This document shows, piece by piece, positions 35,916-44,970 of a stretch of DNA of 64,000 nt. Both the position numbers and the translations under genes were made by a program. The notes beneath the pieces were generated by a model, which made no database searches, was not told the origin of the DNA, and worked only from the letters and a program-made list of their open reading frames with translations. This DNA comes from Mesorhizobium sp. SARCC-RB16n (GTDB lineage: Bacteria > Pseudomonadota > Alphaproteobacteria > Rhizobiales > Rhizobiaceae). The stretch's first letter is position 1, and each line of letters begins with the position of its first letter. Where the stretch lies: positions 38,005 to 102,004 of the forward strand of contig NZ_ML703270.1 of NCBI RefSeq assembly GCF_008520305.1, given 5' to 3'.

Positions 35916-36775
35916 CGCGCGCGACCGCCGATATCAGCCCCGCCGAGCTTGGCGTGCCGGTTGACGTCCTTGTAAAGCAGATAACGGAATTTGCCGGGGC
36001 CGCCGGCATAGCAGGCCTGCGGGCAGAAGGCGCGCAGCCACATATAATCGCCGGCCTCGACTTCGACCCAGTCCTGGTTGAGCCGATAGACAGCCTTGCC
36101 TTCGAGCACATAAAGCCCGTGTTCCATGACATGTGTCTCGGCGAAAGGAATGACCGCGCCGGGCTCCAGCGTGACGATGGTCATATGCATGTCGTGGCGC
36201 AGATCGGCGGGGTCGACGAACCGCGTCGTTGCCCATCGGCCCTCCGTGCCCGGCATCGGCGTCGGCGCGATCTCCTGTTCGTTGGTGAAGAAGGCCTCGG
36301 GAATCTCGAGGCCATCGACCGCCTCATAAGCCTTGCGTATCCAGTGGAAGCGGACCGCCGCCTTGCTTTCGTTGCGGACTGTCCAGCCGCTGGCCGGCGG
36401 CAGGAAAGCGAAGCCGCCGGGGCTCAAGCTATGCTTCTTGCCGTCGAGCAGAACCGTCAGTTCGCCCTCGACCACGAACAGGGCGCCTTCGGCGCCGGCA
36501 TCGGGCTCCGGCCGGTCGCTGCCGCCGCCGGGCGCGACCTCGACGATATATTGCGAAAACGTCTCGGCGAAGCCGGACAGCGGTCGCGACAGGATCCAGA
36601 CACGGGTCTTGTCCCAGAACGGCAAGGCGCTGGTGACGATGTCCTGCATCACACCCTTGGGAATGACGGCATAGGCCTCGGTGAAGACGGCGCGGCCGGT
36701 CAGAAGTTCGCTCTGGCCGGAATGGCCGCCCTGTGGGGCATAATAGGTTCGCTCGGGCATCCTGATCGTATCCAT
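35912..36775 (-). CDS. allE: (S)-ureidoglycine aminohydrolase AllE
   Basis: This 287-residue bicupin has two beta-barrel halves. The second holds ETHVMEHGLYVLEGKAVYRL and the metal-binding histidines and glutamate. It opens with an RTYYAPQGGH block typical of the family. The enzyme converts (S)-ureidoglycine to (S)-ureidoglycolate with release of ammonia, needing manganese. It lies 9 nt after the PuuE-UraD gene and overlaps allA. An upstream enzyme that turns allantoate into ureidoglycine is not encoded in the window. Confidence 0.87.
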   Translation of the reverse strand: MDTIRMPERTYYAPQGGHSGQSELLTGRAVFTEAYAVIPKGVMQDIVTSALPFWDKTRVWILSRPLSGFAETFSQYIVEVAPGGGSDRPEPDAGAEGALFVVEGELTVLLDGKKHSLSPGGFAFLPPASGWTVRNESKAAVRFHWIRKAYEAVDGLEIPEAFFTNEQEIAPTPMPGTEGRWATTRFVDPADLRHDMHMTIVTLEPGAVIPFAETHVMEHGLYVLEGKAVYRLNQDWVEVEAGDYMWLRAFCPQACYAGGPGKFRYLLYKDVNRHAKLGGADIGGRAR

Positions 36776-36784
36776 GGGGTCAAC

Positions 36785-38203
36785 CTATTGTGGAAGCATG
36801 TCCTTGAGGCGCAGCAGCGCAATGCGCTCGACCTGTTTGCAGGCGGTTTCGAATTCGACGCCGCGGCCGTTGCCGATACGGGCCTCGAATTCGGCGAGGA
36901 TTTCCTCCTTTGTCTTGCCCTTCACCGCGATGATGAAGGGAAAGCCGAAGGTGGTGACGTAGGCGGCGTTGAGCTTGGAGAACAGTTCGCGTTCCTTGTC
37001 GGTCAGCGCGTCGAGGCCGGCGGAAGCCTGTTCCCTGGTCGATTCCGCCGTCAGCCGCCTGGCCTTGGCGAGTTTGCCGGCAAGGTCGGGATGGGCGTTG
37101 AGCACGCCGAGCCGCTCGGTCTCGCTGGCGGAACGGAAGATGCGGCAGAGCGCATTGTGCAGGCCGCCCGCCGTGTCGTGCGCCGGGCCGAGCTCCAGCT
37201 CGTAGGCTCGCTCGGCGATCCAGGGCGAATGTTCGAACACGCCGCCGAAGGTGTGGACGAACGTCTCGAATTCCATCTTCGATGGGCGAAGAGCGGCCGG
37301 CTTGTAAGGATGATTCTCGTGCCAGTGCCTGGCAATGTCGATGCGCCGCGCCAGCCAGACCTTGTCGTGCGATTTGACATAATCGACGAAGCGTTTCAGC
37401 GCCGCCACCCGGCCCGGCCGCCCGACGAGGCGGCAATGCAGGCCGATGTTCATCATGCGTGGCCGGCCTGCCTTGCCCTCGGCATAGAGCGTGTCGAAAC
37501 TATCCCTGAGATAGGCGAAGAACTGATCGCCCGAGTTGAAGCCTTGCGGTGTGGCAAAGCGCATGTCGTTGGCGTCGAGCGTGTAGGGGATGATGAGCTG
37601 CGTGCCGTCCTCATGTTCGAACCAGTAGGGCAGTTCGTCGTCATAGGTGTCCGAGACGTAGTCGAAGCCGCCTTCCTCGGCCACCAGCCGCACCGTGTTG
37701 ACCGATGTGCGGCCCGTATACCATCCCGTCGGGCGCTGGCCGGTCACCTCGTAGTGCAGCTTGATCGCCGCTTCCAGGTCGGCGCGCTCGTCCTCGGCGC
37801 TGTGGTCGCGGTAGTCGATCCATCTCAACCCGTGCGAGGCGATTTCCCAGCCGGCTTCCTGCATGGCCGTGACCTGGTCGGGTGAGCGCGCGAGCGCTGT
37901 GGCGACGCCATAGCAGGTCACGGGCACTTGCTCTTCGCTGAACAGGCGCAGCAGCCGCCAGAAGCCGGCCCGCGCCCCGTATTCGTAGATCGATTCCATG
38001 TTCCAGTGGCGCTGGCCCACCCACGGCGCCGCACCGACGATTTCAGACAGGAAGGCTTCCGAAGCCTTGTCGCCGTGGAGCACGCAGTTCTCGCCACCCT
38101 CTTCGTAGTTGACGACGAACTGCACGGCGACATGCGCGCCGCCAGGCCATTTCGGATCTGGCGGATTGGCCCCGTAGCCTCGCATGTCCCTGGTGTAACG
38201 CAT
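36785..38203 (-). CDS. puuE: Fusion of allantoinase PuuE and OHCU decarboxylase UraD
   Basis: The product has 472 residues and two domains. Residues 1 to about 300 are a polysaccharide-deacetylase-like allantoinase (PuuE) with FVVNYEEGGE and ASHGLRWIDY. Residues about 310-472 are OHCU decarboxylase with HPDLAGKLA and TTFGFPFIIAVKGK. The UraD half makes (S)-allantoin from OHCU and the PuuE half opens it to allantoate, so one chain does two successive steps. The ATG at 38203 has GGAGGGACG before it; the longer frame to 38275 is not used. It is divergent from hiuH. Confidence 0.9.
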   Translation of the reverse strand: MRYTRDMRGYGANPPDPKWPGGAHVAVQFVVNYEEGGENCVLHGDKASEAFLSEIVGAAPWVGQRHWNMESIYEYGARAGFWRLLRLFSEEQVPVTCYGVATALARSPDQVTAMQEAGWEIASHGLRWIDYRDHSAEDERADLEAAIKLHYEVTGQRPTGWYTGRTSVNTVRLVAEEGGFDYVSDTYDDELPYWFEHEDGTQLIIPYTLDANDMRFATPQGFNSGDQFFAYLRDSFDTLYAEGKAGRPRMMNIGLHCRLVGRPGRVAALKRFVDYVKSHDKVWLARRIDIARHWHENHPYKPAALRPSKMEFETFVHTFGGVFEHSPWIAERAYELELGPAHDTAGGLHNALCRIFRSASETERLGVLNAHPDLAGKLAKARRLTAESTREQASAGLDALTDKERELFSKLNAAYVTTFGFPFIIAVKGKTKEEILAEFEARIGNGRGVEFETACKQVERIALLRLKDMLPQ

Positions 38204-38414
38204 CGTCCCTCCGCGCCCGGCATCACCGGAAGTATGATCAGGATATCGAAAGGGTGCTTCTCGCATTCCCCTCAAAATTTTTGAAAGTGTTTTTGTCGCA
38301 CTCCGCTCGACCGGGACTTATGCATCGCCTTTAATTGGCGCACAATTCATCAGTAATGTTCAAACGCTTGGCTGTACCGGCCAATTCGTCCGAACTGGAA
38401 ATGGGAGGCGGCCA
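38204..38414. promoter_or_regulatory. Divergent promoter region puuE / hiuH
   Basis: The 211-nt region separates the two halves of the purine island. It contains a 13-bp palindrome TCAAAA-T-TTTTGA at 38272-38284. The plus strand reads TTTTTGAAAGT and then TCGCAC at 38278-38301, a pair of blocks that recurs in the LysR-puuD region at 47025-47043. A GGGAGG ribosome binding site precedes hiuH. Confidence 0.5.
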
Positions 38415-38789
38415 ATGGCAGAAACGTCGAAAGCCGATGGCGGGCGTCTGACGACCCATGTCCTGGATACGGCGACCGGCAGGCCGGCGGCAGGATTGTC
38501 GATCGCGCTCTACCGTCTCGACGGTGCTGCTCGCACGCCTCTGAAGACGGTCGTCACCAATGCGGACGGCCGCTGCGACGCACCGCTACTGGCAGGCGCC
38601 GACTTCCGCACCGGCGAATACGAACTGGTGTTCGCGGCCGGCGACTATCTGCGCGGCCAGGGCACGAAGCTGCCCGCGCCTGCCTTCCTCGACAGCGTGC
38701 CGATCCGCTTCGGCATGGCGGAGCCGGTGCACTATCATGTACCATTGCTGATCTCGCCCTACGGCTATTCCACCTACAGGGGGAGCTGA
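38415..38789 (+). CDS. hiuH: 5-hydroxyisourate hydrolase HiuH
   Basis: This 124-residue transthyretin-like protein has [14 protein letters not shown] at the start, a central His, and the C-terminal YRGS tetrapeptide that marks the enzyme apart from true transthyretin. It hydrolyses 5-hydroxyisourate, made by urate oxidation, to OHCU. It lies 3 nt before xdhA in the operon hiuH-xdhA-xdhB-xdhC and divergent from the gene whose UraD domain uses its product. No signal peptide is present, so it acts in the cytoplasm. Confidence 0.92.
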   Translation: MAETSKADGGRLTTHVLDTATGRPAAGLSIALYRLDGAARTPLKTVVTNADGRCDAPLLAGADFRTGEYELVFAAGDYLRGQGTKLPAPAFLDSVPIRFGMAEPVHYHVPLLISPYGYSTYRGS

Positions 38790-38792
38790 GGC

Positions 38793-40274
38793 ATGGCCAA
38801 GGTCAACATCCGCAACGAAATCCGCTTCATTCTGAATGGCAGGGATGTCGCGCTGTCGTCCGTGACGCCCGACGCGACCTTGCTCGACTGGCTGCGGCTC
38901 GACCGTTCGCTGCGCGGCACCAAGGAAGGCTGCGCCGAAGGCGATTGCGGCGCCTGCACCGTGCTCATCGGCAGGCTGTCGGCCACCGGACTGGTTTATG
39001 AAAGCGTCAATGCCTGCATCCGCTTCGTCGGCTCGCTCGACGGCACCCATGTCGTGACGGTCGAGCATCTGCGCGGCGAAGCTGGTCAGTTGCATCCTGT
39101 GCAGCAGGCGATGGTCGATTTCCATGGCTCGCAATGCGGATTCTGCACGCCGGGTTTCATCATGTCGCTCTACGGCTTGTGGATGAAGTCGCCGGACCCG
39201 TCGGACGCGGCCATCGAAAAAGCCTTGCAAGGCAATCTCTGCCGTTGCACCGGTTACGAGGCGATCATGCGCGCCGCGCACGCCATCTCGAGCTATGGCA
39301 AGGCGGCGAAGGATCCGCTGTCGGCGGAGCGCCGGGACATCACGGCACGGTTGCAGGCATTGCGCGATGACGCCAGGATTGAGATCGGCTCCGGCAGAAC
39401 GCGGCTGGTCGTTCCGGCCGACGTTGACGATTTCGCTTCTGTCTTGGAGAAGGAACCCACCGCTACCGTCGTCGCCGGTTCGACCGACGTTGGCCTGTGG
39501 GTGACCAAGCATATGCGCGACATCTCGCCGGCGATCTTCATCGGCAATCTGCCGGGGCTTTGCACAATCACGGAAGAAAATGGCGTCATATCGATTGGCG
39601 CCGGCGTCACCTACACCGAAGCCTTTTCGACACTGTCGAAACGCATCCCGGCATTGGGGCCATTGTTCGACCGCATCGGCGGCGAACAGGTGCGCAACAT
39701 GGGCACGATCGGCGGCAACGTCGCCAACGGCTCGCCGATCGGCGACACGCCGCCACCGTTGATCGCGCTCGGCGCACGGCTGACTTTGCGCAAAGGCGAA
39801 AAGCGGCGCACGATCCCGCTGCAGGATTTCTTCATCGCCTATGGCAAGCAGGACCGCCAGCCAGGCGAGTTCGTCGAGGCCGTGCATGTGCCCGTGCCGG
39901 CAAAGGATGTGAAATTCGCCGTCTACAAGGTCACCAAGCGCCGTGACGAGGACATCACGGCGACCCTGGGTGCCTTTTGTCTGGCTCTGGCCAAGGACGG
40001 CACGGTAGCCGATATCCGCATCGCCTATGGCGGCATGGCGGCAACGCCGAAGCGGGCGTCGGCTGTCGAGAAGGCGCTGATCGGCAAGGCCTGGAACGAA
40101 GGGACGGTAGAGGCGGCGATGGCTTGGTATGCCAGCGATTTCACCCCGTTGACCGACATGCGCGCAAGCGCAGAATACCGAGCTTTGGCAGCGAAAAACC
40201 TTTTGTTGCGGTTCTACGTGGAAACCACCGGCACCAAGGCGCCGTTCCAAGTATCACGCAGCGAGGCGGCCTGA
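38793..40274 (+). CDS. xdhA: Xanthine dehydrogenase small subunit XdhA
   Basis: The protein has 493 residues. Two [2Fe-2S] sites are visible: GCAEGDCGACT for the plant-type cluster and CGFCTPG with NLCRCTGY for the second. The FAD domain follows, with VVAGSTDVGLW and IGGNVANGSPIGD. It carries electrons from the molybdenum subunit XdhB to NAD+. The stop overlaps the xdhB ATG by 1 nt (TGATG). Together with XdhB it oxidises hypoxanthine and xanthine to urate. Confidence 0.93.
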   Translation: MAKVNIRNEIRFILNGRDVALSSVTPDATLLDWLRLDRSLRGTKEGCAEGDCGACTVLIGRLSATGLVYESVNACIRFVGSLDGTHVVTVEHLRGEAGQLHPVQQAMVDFHGSQCGFCTPGFIMSLYGLWMKSPDPSDAAIEKALQGNLCRCTGYEAIMRAAHAISSYGKAAKDPLSAERRDITARLQALRDDARIEIGSGRTRLVVPADVDDFASVLEKEPTATVVAGSTDVGLWVTKHMRDISPAIFIGNLPGLCTITEENGVISIGAGVTYTEAFSTLSKRIPALGPLFDRIGGEQVRNMGTIGGNVANGSPIGDTPPPLIALGARLTLRKGEKRRTIPLQDFFIAYGKQDRQPGEFVEAVHVPVPAKDVKFAVYKVTKRRDEDITATLGAFCLALAKDGTVADIRIAYGGMAATPKRASAVEKALIGKAWNEGTVEAAMAWYASDFTPLTDMRASAEYRALAAKNLLLRFYVETTGTKAPFQVSRSEAA

Positions 40275-42637
40275 TGAACGAGCACGCACCATCAAACCTC
40301 AAGGCTGAGAAGATCGTCGGTGGCGTCGCTACCGAGCAGCGGCACGATTCCGCCCATAAGCATGTCAGCGGCGGCGCCGTCTATATCGACGACATGCCGG
40401 AACCGGCAGGCACGCTGCATGTCGGCCTTGGTCTGTCTAGGGTAGCGCATGGCGTCCTGAAAAGCGTCGATCTCTCGGCGGTGCGCGCGGCCCCTGGCGT
40501 CGTCGACGTGCTGACCTATGCCGACGTGCCGGGTGAGAACGATGTCTCGCCCAGCAACATGCATGACGATCCGGTGCTAGCGGAAGGCAAGGTGCAGTTC
40601 TTCGGCCAGCCGATCTTCGCGGTGATTGCCGAGACACGCGAGGCAGCCCGGCGCGCCGCGCGCCTGGCTGGGATCGAGTATGACGAACTTCCCGCCGTGA
40701 TCGACATCTGGGACCTTGATCCGTCGAAGGACAAACAGGTGACCACGCCGCTGATCCTGAAGCGCGGCGATGCGGCTGCCGCAATCCAGGCAGCGCCCCG
40801 CCGCACCAAGAACCGTATGTGGCTTGGCGGCCAGGACCATTTCTACCTGGAAGGCCAAGTGTCGCTCGCCATCCCCGGCGAAGACGACGAGGTCACCGTC
40901 TACTGTTCGACCCAGGGCCCGAGCGAGACGCAGCATTTGGTCGCCCACACGCTTGGCGTGCCGAGTAACGCGGTGACGGTGGAAGTGCGCCGCATGGGCG
41001 GCGGCTTCGGCGGCAAGGAAACACAGGCCAACCAGTGCGCCGCGATCGCCGCCATCGCCGCCAAGAAGTTGAAGCGTGCGGTCAAGATCCGGCTCGACCG
41101 CGACGAGGACATGACCGCAACCGGCAAGCGACACGATTTCGCCATCGATTACGAGGTCGGCTTCGACGACGAGGGCAACATCCTCGGCGTCGACTTCACC
41201 TATGCCTTGCGCTGCGGCTTTTCCGCCGACCTGTCCGGGCCGGTCGGCGACCGGGCGCTGTTCCACTGCGACAACGCCTATTTCTATCCTGCGGTGCACG
41301 CCAAATCGGCGCCGCTCTACACCAACACCGTCTCCAACACCGCCTTTCGCGGCTTCGGCGGCCCGCAAGGCATGATCGGCGCCGAACGGGTCATCGACGA
41401 GGTCGCCTTCGCGGTAGGCAAGGATCCGCTCGAAATCCGCAAGCTGAATTTCTACGATCCGATGGAAGCGATCAGCCACCGCAATATCACGCCCTATCAC
41501 CAGAAGGTCGAGGACTGCATCATCCAGCGCATCGTGGCGGAACTGGAAGAGAGCGCCCGCTATGCGCGCCGCCGTCGCGAGATTTCCGCGTTCAACGCCA
41601 ACAGCCGCTTCGTCAAGCGCGGTCTGGCGCTGACGCCGGTCAAGTTCGGCATCTCCTTCACCAAGACCGAGTCCAACCAGGCCGGCGCGCTGGTGCATGT
41701 CTACAATGACGGGTCCGTGCACATGAACCATGGCGGCACCGAGATGGGCCAGGGCCTGCATCTCAAGGTAGCGCAGGTCGTGGCCGAGGAATTCCAGATC
41801 GACCTCGACCGCGTCAAGATCACAGCCACCACCACCGCCAAGGTGCCCAACACCGCGCCGACGGCGGCGTCCTCGGGCGCCGACCTCAACGGCATGGCGG
41901 CGCAGAACGCCGCGCGCCAGATACGTCAGCGGCTGACCGACTTCGCCGCCGAGAGGTACCAGATCCCTGTCGACCAGGTGGTGTTCCTGCCCAACCGGGT
42001 GCGCGTCGGCAACCAGGAGGTCAGCTTCAACGATCTGGTCAAGCAGGCCTATATTGCGCGCGTGCAGTTGTCCGCTGCCGGCTTCTACAAGACGCCGAAA
42101 ATCCACTGGGACCGCAGCAAGGGCCAGGGCCACGCCTTTTATTATTATGCCTATGGCGCGGCCTGCGCCGAAGTGTCGATCGACACGCTGACCGGCGAAT
42201 ATGTCGTCGAGCGCGCCGATATCCTGCACGATTGCGGCCGTTCGCTGAACCGGGCCATCGACCTCGGCCAGGTCGAGGGCGGCTTCATCCAGGGCATGGG
42301 CTGGCTGACCACCGAGGAATTGTGGTGGGACGATAAGGGCCGGCTGCGCACGCATGCGCCGTCGACCTACAAGATTCCGCTGGCGTCGGATCGGCCGAAG
42401 ATTTTCAACGTGGCGCTGACCGACTGGTCGCAGGCTTATGAGCCGACCATCCATCGCTCCAAGGCGGTCGGCGAGCCGCCGCTGCCGCATGGCATGGCGG
42501 TGCTGCACGCCCTGTCGGATGCCGTGGCAAGCGTCGCCGACCACAAGATCTGCCCGCGTCTCGACGCGCCGGCGACACCCGAACGCGTGCTGATGGCGAT
42601 CGAGCGGCTGAAGAGAGAGATCAAGGCTGGCGCCTGA
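40274..42637 (+). CDS. xdhB: Xanthine dehydrogenase molybdenum subunit XdhB
   Basis: This 787-residue molybdopterin-binding subunit has RRMGGGFGGKE, FRGFGGPQG and, near the end, SKAVGEPPL with the catalytic Glu. The purine-orienting stretch and the Moco-contact loop GTEMGQGLH are in place. The open frame starts at 39977, but the ATG at 40274 overlaps the xdhA stop and begins the domain correctly. The enzyme needs sulfurated Moco supplied through XdhC, which is encoded 63 nt downstream. Confidence 0.93.
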   Translation: MNEHAPSNLKAEKIVGGVATEQRHDSAHKHVSGGAVYIDDMPEPAGTLHVGLGLSRVAHGVLKSVDLSAVRAAPGVVDVLTYADVPGENDVSPSNMHDDPVLAEGKVQFFGQPIFAVIAETREAARRAARLAGIEYDELPAVIDIWDLDPSKDKQVTTPLILKRGDAAAAIQAAPRRTKNRMWLGGQDHFYLEGQVSLAIPGEDDEVTVYCSTQGPSETQHLVAHTLGVPSNAVTVEVRRMGGGFGGKETQANQCAAIAAIAAKKLKRAVKIRLDRDEDMTATGKRHDFAIDYEVGFDDEGNILGVDFTYALRCGFSADLSGPVGDRALFHCDNAYFYPAVHAKSAPLYTNTVSNTAFRGFGGPQGMIGAERVIDEVAFAVGKDPLEIRKLNFYDPMEAISHRNITPYHQKVEDCIIQRIVAELEESARYARRRREISAFNANSRFVKRGLALTPVKFGISFTKTESNQAGALVHVYNDGSVHMNHGGTEMGQGLHLKVAQVVAEEFQIDLDRVKITATTTAKVPNTAPTAASSGADLNGMAAQNAARQIRQRLTDFAAERYQIPVDQVVFLPNRVRVGNQEVSFNDLVKQAYIARVQLSAAGFYKTPKIHWDRSKGQGHAFYYYAYGAACAEVSIDTLTGEYVVERADILHDCGRSLNRAIDLGQVEGGFIQGMGWLTTEELWWDDKGRLRTHAPSTYKIPLASDRPKIFNVALTDWSQAYEPTIHRSKAVGEPPLPHGMAVLHALSDAVASVADHKICPRLDAPATPERVLMAIERLKREIKAGA

Positions 42638-42700
42638 GAGCCGGCAAACGTGCAATCTCAGCCGAAAAAGCCTATATTTCCCAGTCGGGAACCGTGAACC

Positions 42701-43726
42701 ATGAACTCGAACGTGCAAAGCCTGAAAGCCTTTCTCGGCGGCGCCGGTCGGCTCGCTTTGGTCGAAGTGGCCGGGACAAAGGGTTCGACGCCGCGTGAGA
42801 AGGGCGCCTTCATGCTTGTTTCGCCGACGGCGGCCCACGGCACGATTGGCGGCGGTCAGCTCGAATACATGGCCATCGACAAGGCGCGGCAGATGCTGGG
42901 CTCTTTGCGCTCCGCACCTTTCAGCGAATATGCCGACGTCGGCGCCGCCCCTCATCCGCCTGCCGGCACCTTCTCCCCGTATAGTGACGGGGAGAAGGGA
43001 AGCGGCCGTAACGCCGGCGACCCCCTCTCCCCGTCCTTACGGGGAGAGGGTAAGGGTGAGGGGCGGCGCGACGCTGACGAAGCTGTCGTCACGCTCGACG
43101 TTCCGCTCGGGCCGGAAATCGGCCAATGCTGCGGGGGCCGGGTCAAGGTGTTGATCCGTTTGGTCGACGGCACAATCGAGGAAAAGCTGATAGCGAACGC
43201 TGAATCGGAAGAGGCGCATCTGCCGCATGTCTATCTCTTCGGTGGGGGCCATGTCGGCCAGGCGTTGGCCGCGTCGCTGGCGCTGCTGCCGATCCACGGC
43301 GTCGTCATCGAAACACGCGCCGAGGCGCTAGAAGGCATGCCGGAAACCGTCGAGACACGGCTGACGCCGATACCCGAGGCCGAGGTGCGCAACGCCCCTG
43401 CCGGTACCGCCTTCGCCATCCTCACTCATGACCATGCGCTCGATTTCCTGATCGTCGCCGAAGCGCTGAAACGCGGTGACGCGGCCTATGTCGGCATGAT
43501 CGGCTCGAAGACCAAGAAAGCGACGTTCAGGACCTGGTTCCTGAAGTCGGCGGACGGCGCAGAGGCCGAATTCGCCCGCCTCGTCTCGCCGATCGGCGGC
43601 GATGCCGTCAAGGACAAGCGCCCGCCTGTCATCGCCGCGCTTGCCGCCGCCGAGATCATGACGGCGCTGGTCAGCCACGCGACTGCGGGTCATCGGGCTC
43701 TGCAAGGCAAGGTGACAGCCGGCTAG
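42701..43726 (+). CDS. xdhC: Xanthine dehydrogenase accessory protein XdhC with an in-frame repeat insertion
   Basis: The product has 341 residues, about 42 more than expected. The N-terminal XdhC domain has GSTPREKGAFM and ends in GQCCGGRV, and the C-terminal Rossmann domain has LFGGGHVGQAL. XdhC binds molybdenum cofactor, protects it while it is sulfurated and inserts it into XdhB. Residues about 81-123 are encoded by a RIME1-like repeat, rich in Gly, Pro, Ser and charged residues and unlike the rest. The reading frame is intact through it. The stop overlaps the convergent LLM gene by 4 nt. Confidence 0.88.
   Translation: MNSNVQSLKAFLGGAGRLALVEVAGTKGSTPREKGAFMLVSPTAAHGTIGGGQLEYMAIDKARQMLGSLRSAPFSEYADVGAAPHPPAGTFSPYSDGEKGSGRNAGDPLSPSLRGEGKGEGRRDADEAVVTLDVPLGPEIGQCCGGRVKVLIRLVDGTIEEKLIANAESEEAHLPHVYLFGGGHVGQALAASLALLPIHGVVIETRAEALEGMPETVETRLTPIPEAEVRNAPAGTAFAILTHDHALDFLIVAEALKRGDAAYVGMIGSKTKKATFRTWFLKSADGAEAEFARLVSPIGGDAVKDKRPPVIAALAAAEIMTALVSHATAGHRALQGKVTAG
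42943..43068 (+). repeat. RIME1-like mosaic element inside xdhC
   Basis: The 126-bp element is bounded by perfect 12-bp inverted repeats CGCCGCCCCTCA and TGAGGGGCGGCG. It contains two palindromes: CCTTCTCCCCGT/ACGGGGAGAAGG (42969-42998) and CCCTCTCCCCGT/ACGGGGAGAGGG (43023-43050). This two-palindrome design is that of the rhizobial RIME1 family, usually found between genes. Its length is exactly 42 codons, and the frame used has no stop. A half copy lies at 24073-24125. Confidence 0.88.
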
Positions 43727-44970
43727 CTCGGTCGCCGGAGGCCGAGGTGCGCGCGTAGCGTGGTGCCTTCATACTCCTTGCGGAACAGGCCGCGCCGTTG
43801 CAGTTCCGGCACGACCAGAGTGGCAAAGGCATCGAGTTCGCCGGGGAAATAAGCGGGCATGACGTTAAAGCCGTCGGCGGCGCCGCCTTCGAACCGCGCC
43901 TGCAACTCGTCCGCGACCTGGATCGCTGTCCCGACGATGCGCCAATGGCCGCGCGCGCCGGCGAAATGTCGCGCAAGCCGGCGAATGGAAAGGCCGTCGC
44001 GGCGCGATTGTTCGATGACCAGGGCCTGCCGGCTTTTCATGCCCTCGCTCTCGGGCAATTCGGGCAGTGGCCCGTCGATCGGATGGCGCCAGAGGTCGGA
44101 GGTGCTGAGATAGCTGGACAGCAGGGCCACGCCGACATCGTCGGGGATCAATTCCTGCAATTCCTCGAATTTCTCGCGGGCCTCGGCCTCGGTTTCCGCC
44201 ACCACGGGCGCGACGCCGGGCATGATCTTGATGTCGTCGGGCTCACGCCCATAGGCCGCCAAGCGCCCTTTGAGGTCATCGTAAAAGGCCTTCGCTTCCT
44301 CGAAAGTCTGCGCGGCCGTGAACACCACGTCGGCGGTGCGGGCGGCGAGGTCGCGGCCGACATCCGAGGCGCCGGCCTGCACCATGACAGGCGCGCCCTG
44401 TGGCGAAGGCGGCAGGTCGAGTGGATCGCGCACCGAAAAGCTCTGGCCGTCATGGCCGGACGGCCCGCCGTGCCACAGTCCGGTGACCACCACGGCGAAT
44501 TCGCGCGCCCGCTCGTAGCGGTCGGCATGGGGCTTGAGGCCTGTCGCGCCGAAATTGGCGGCCTCGATTGGGCTGGCTGATGTGACGAGGTTCCAGCCGG
44601 CGCGGCCACCGCTCAGATGGTCGAGCGACAGGAAGGTCCGCGCCAGGCCGTAAGGTTCGTTGTAGCTGGTCGACGCCGTGGACACGAGGCCTATACGGCT
44701 GGTCTGGACAGCCAGCGCCGAAAGCAGGCTGATTGGTTCGAAGCCGATCGAGCGCGACGTCTGGCTGGCGATGCCGACATTGGCCTCGCGCAGGCCGGCG
44801 GCGTCCTCGCAGAAGATCATGTCGAACTTCGCCGCTTCCGCCGTGCGCGCCAGCGCGATGTAGTGATCGATGTCGATGCCGGCGGTCACATGCGCCTTGG
44901 GGTGGCGCCAGGCGGCGATGTGATGGCCCGTCGCCCACAGGAAGGCGCCGAGCTTCATCTGCCCGGTCAT
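43723..44970 (-). CDS. LLM-class FMN-dependent monooxygenase (NtaA/SnaA/DszA type), copy 1
   Basis: This 415-residue luciferase-like TIM-barrel flavoprotein has an HLSGGRAGWNLVTSASP block and the final GLFRKEYEGTTLRAHLGL, both typical of the NtaA/SnaA/DszA group. These enzymes use FMNH2 from a separate reductase to oxidise chelators, sulfur heterocycles or similar small molecules. The stop overlaps the xdhC stop region on the opposite strand, and the upstream LLM gene overlaps its ATG by 4 nt. No flavin reductase is encoded nearby. The substrate is unknown; a nitrogenous compound is possible from the setting. Confidence 0.83.
   Translation of the reverse strand: MTGQMKLGAFLWATGHHIAAWRHPKAHVTAGIDIDHYIALARTAEAAKFDMIFCEDAAGLREANVGIASQTSRSIGFEPISLLSALAVQTSRIGLVSTASTSYNEPYGLARTFLSLDHLSGGRAGWNLVTSASPIEAANFGATGLKPHADRYERAREFAVVVTGLWHGGPSGHDGQSFSVRDPLDLPPSPQGAPVMVQAGASDVGRDLAARTADVVFTAAQTFEEAKAFYDDLKGRLAAYGREPDDIKIMPGVAPVVAETEAEAREKFEELQELIPDDVGVALLSSYLSTSDLWRHPIDGPLPELPESEGMKSRQALVIEQSRRDGLSIRRLARHFAGARGHWRIVGTAIQVADELQARFEGGAADGFNVMPAYFPGELDAFATLVVPELQRRGLFRKEYEGTTLRAHLGLRRPS

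Noticed and set aside
42943-43068. A novel domain in XdhC
   Set aside because: The extra residues are the translation of a palindromic RIME1-like repeat and not a protein fold of their own.
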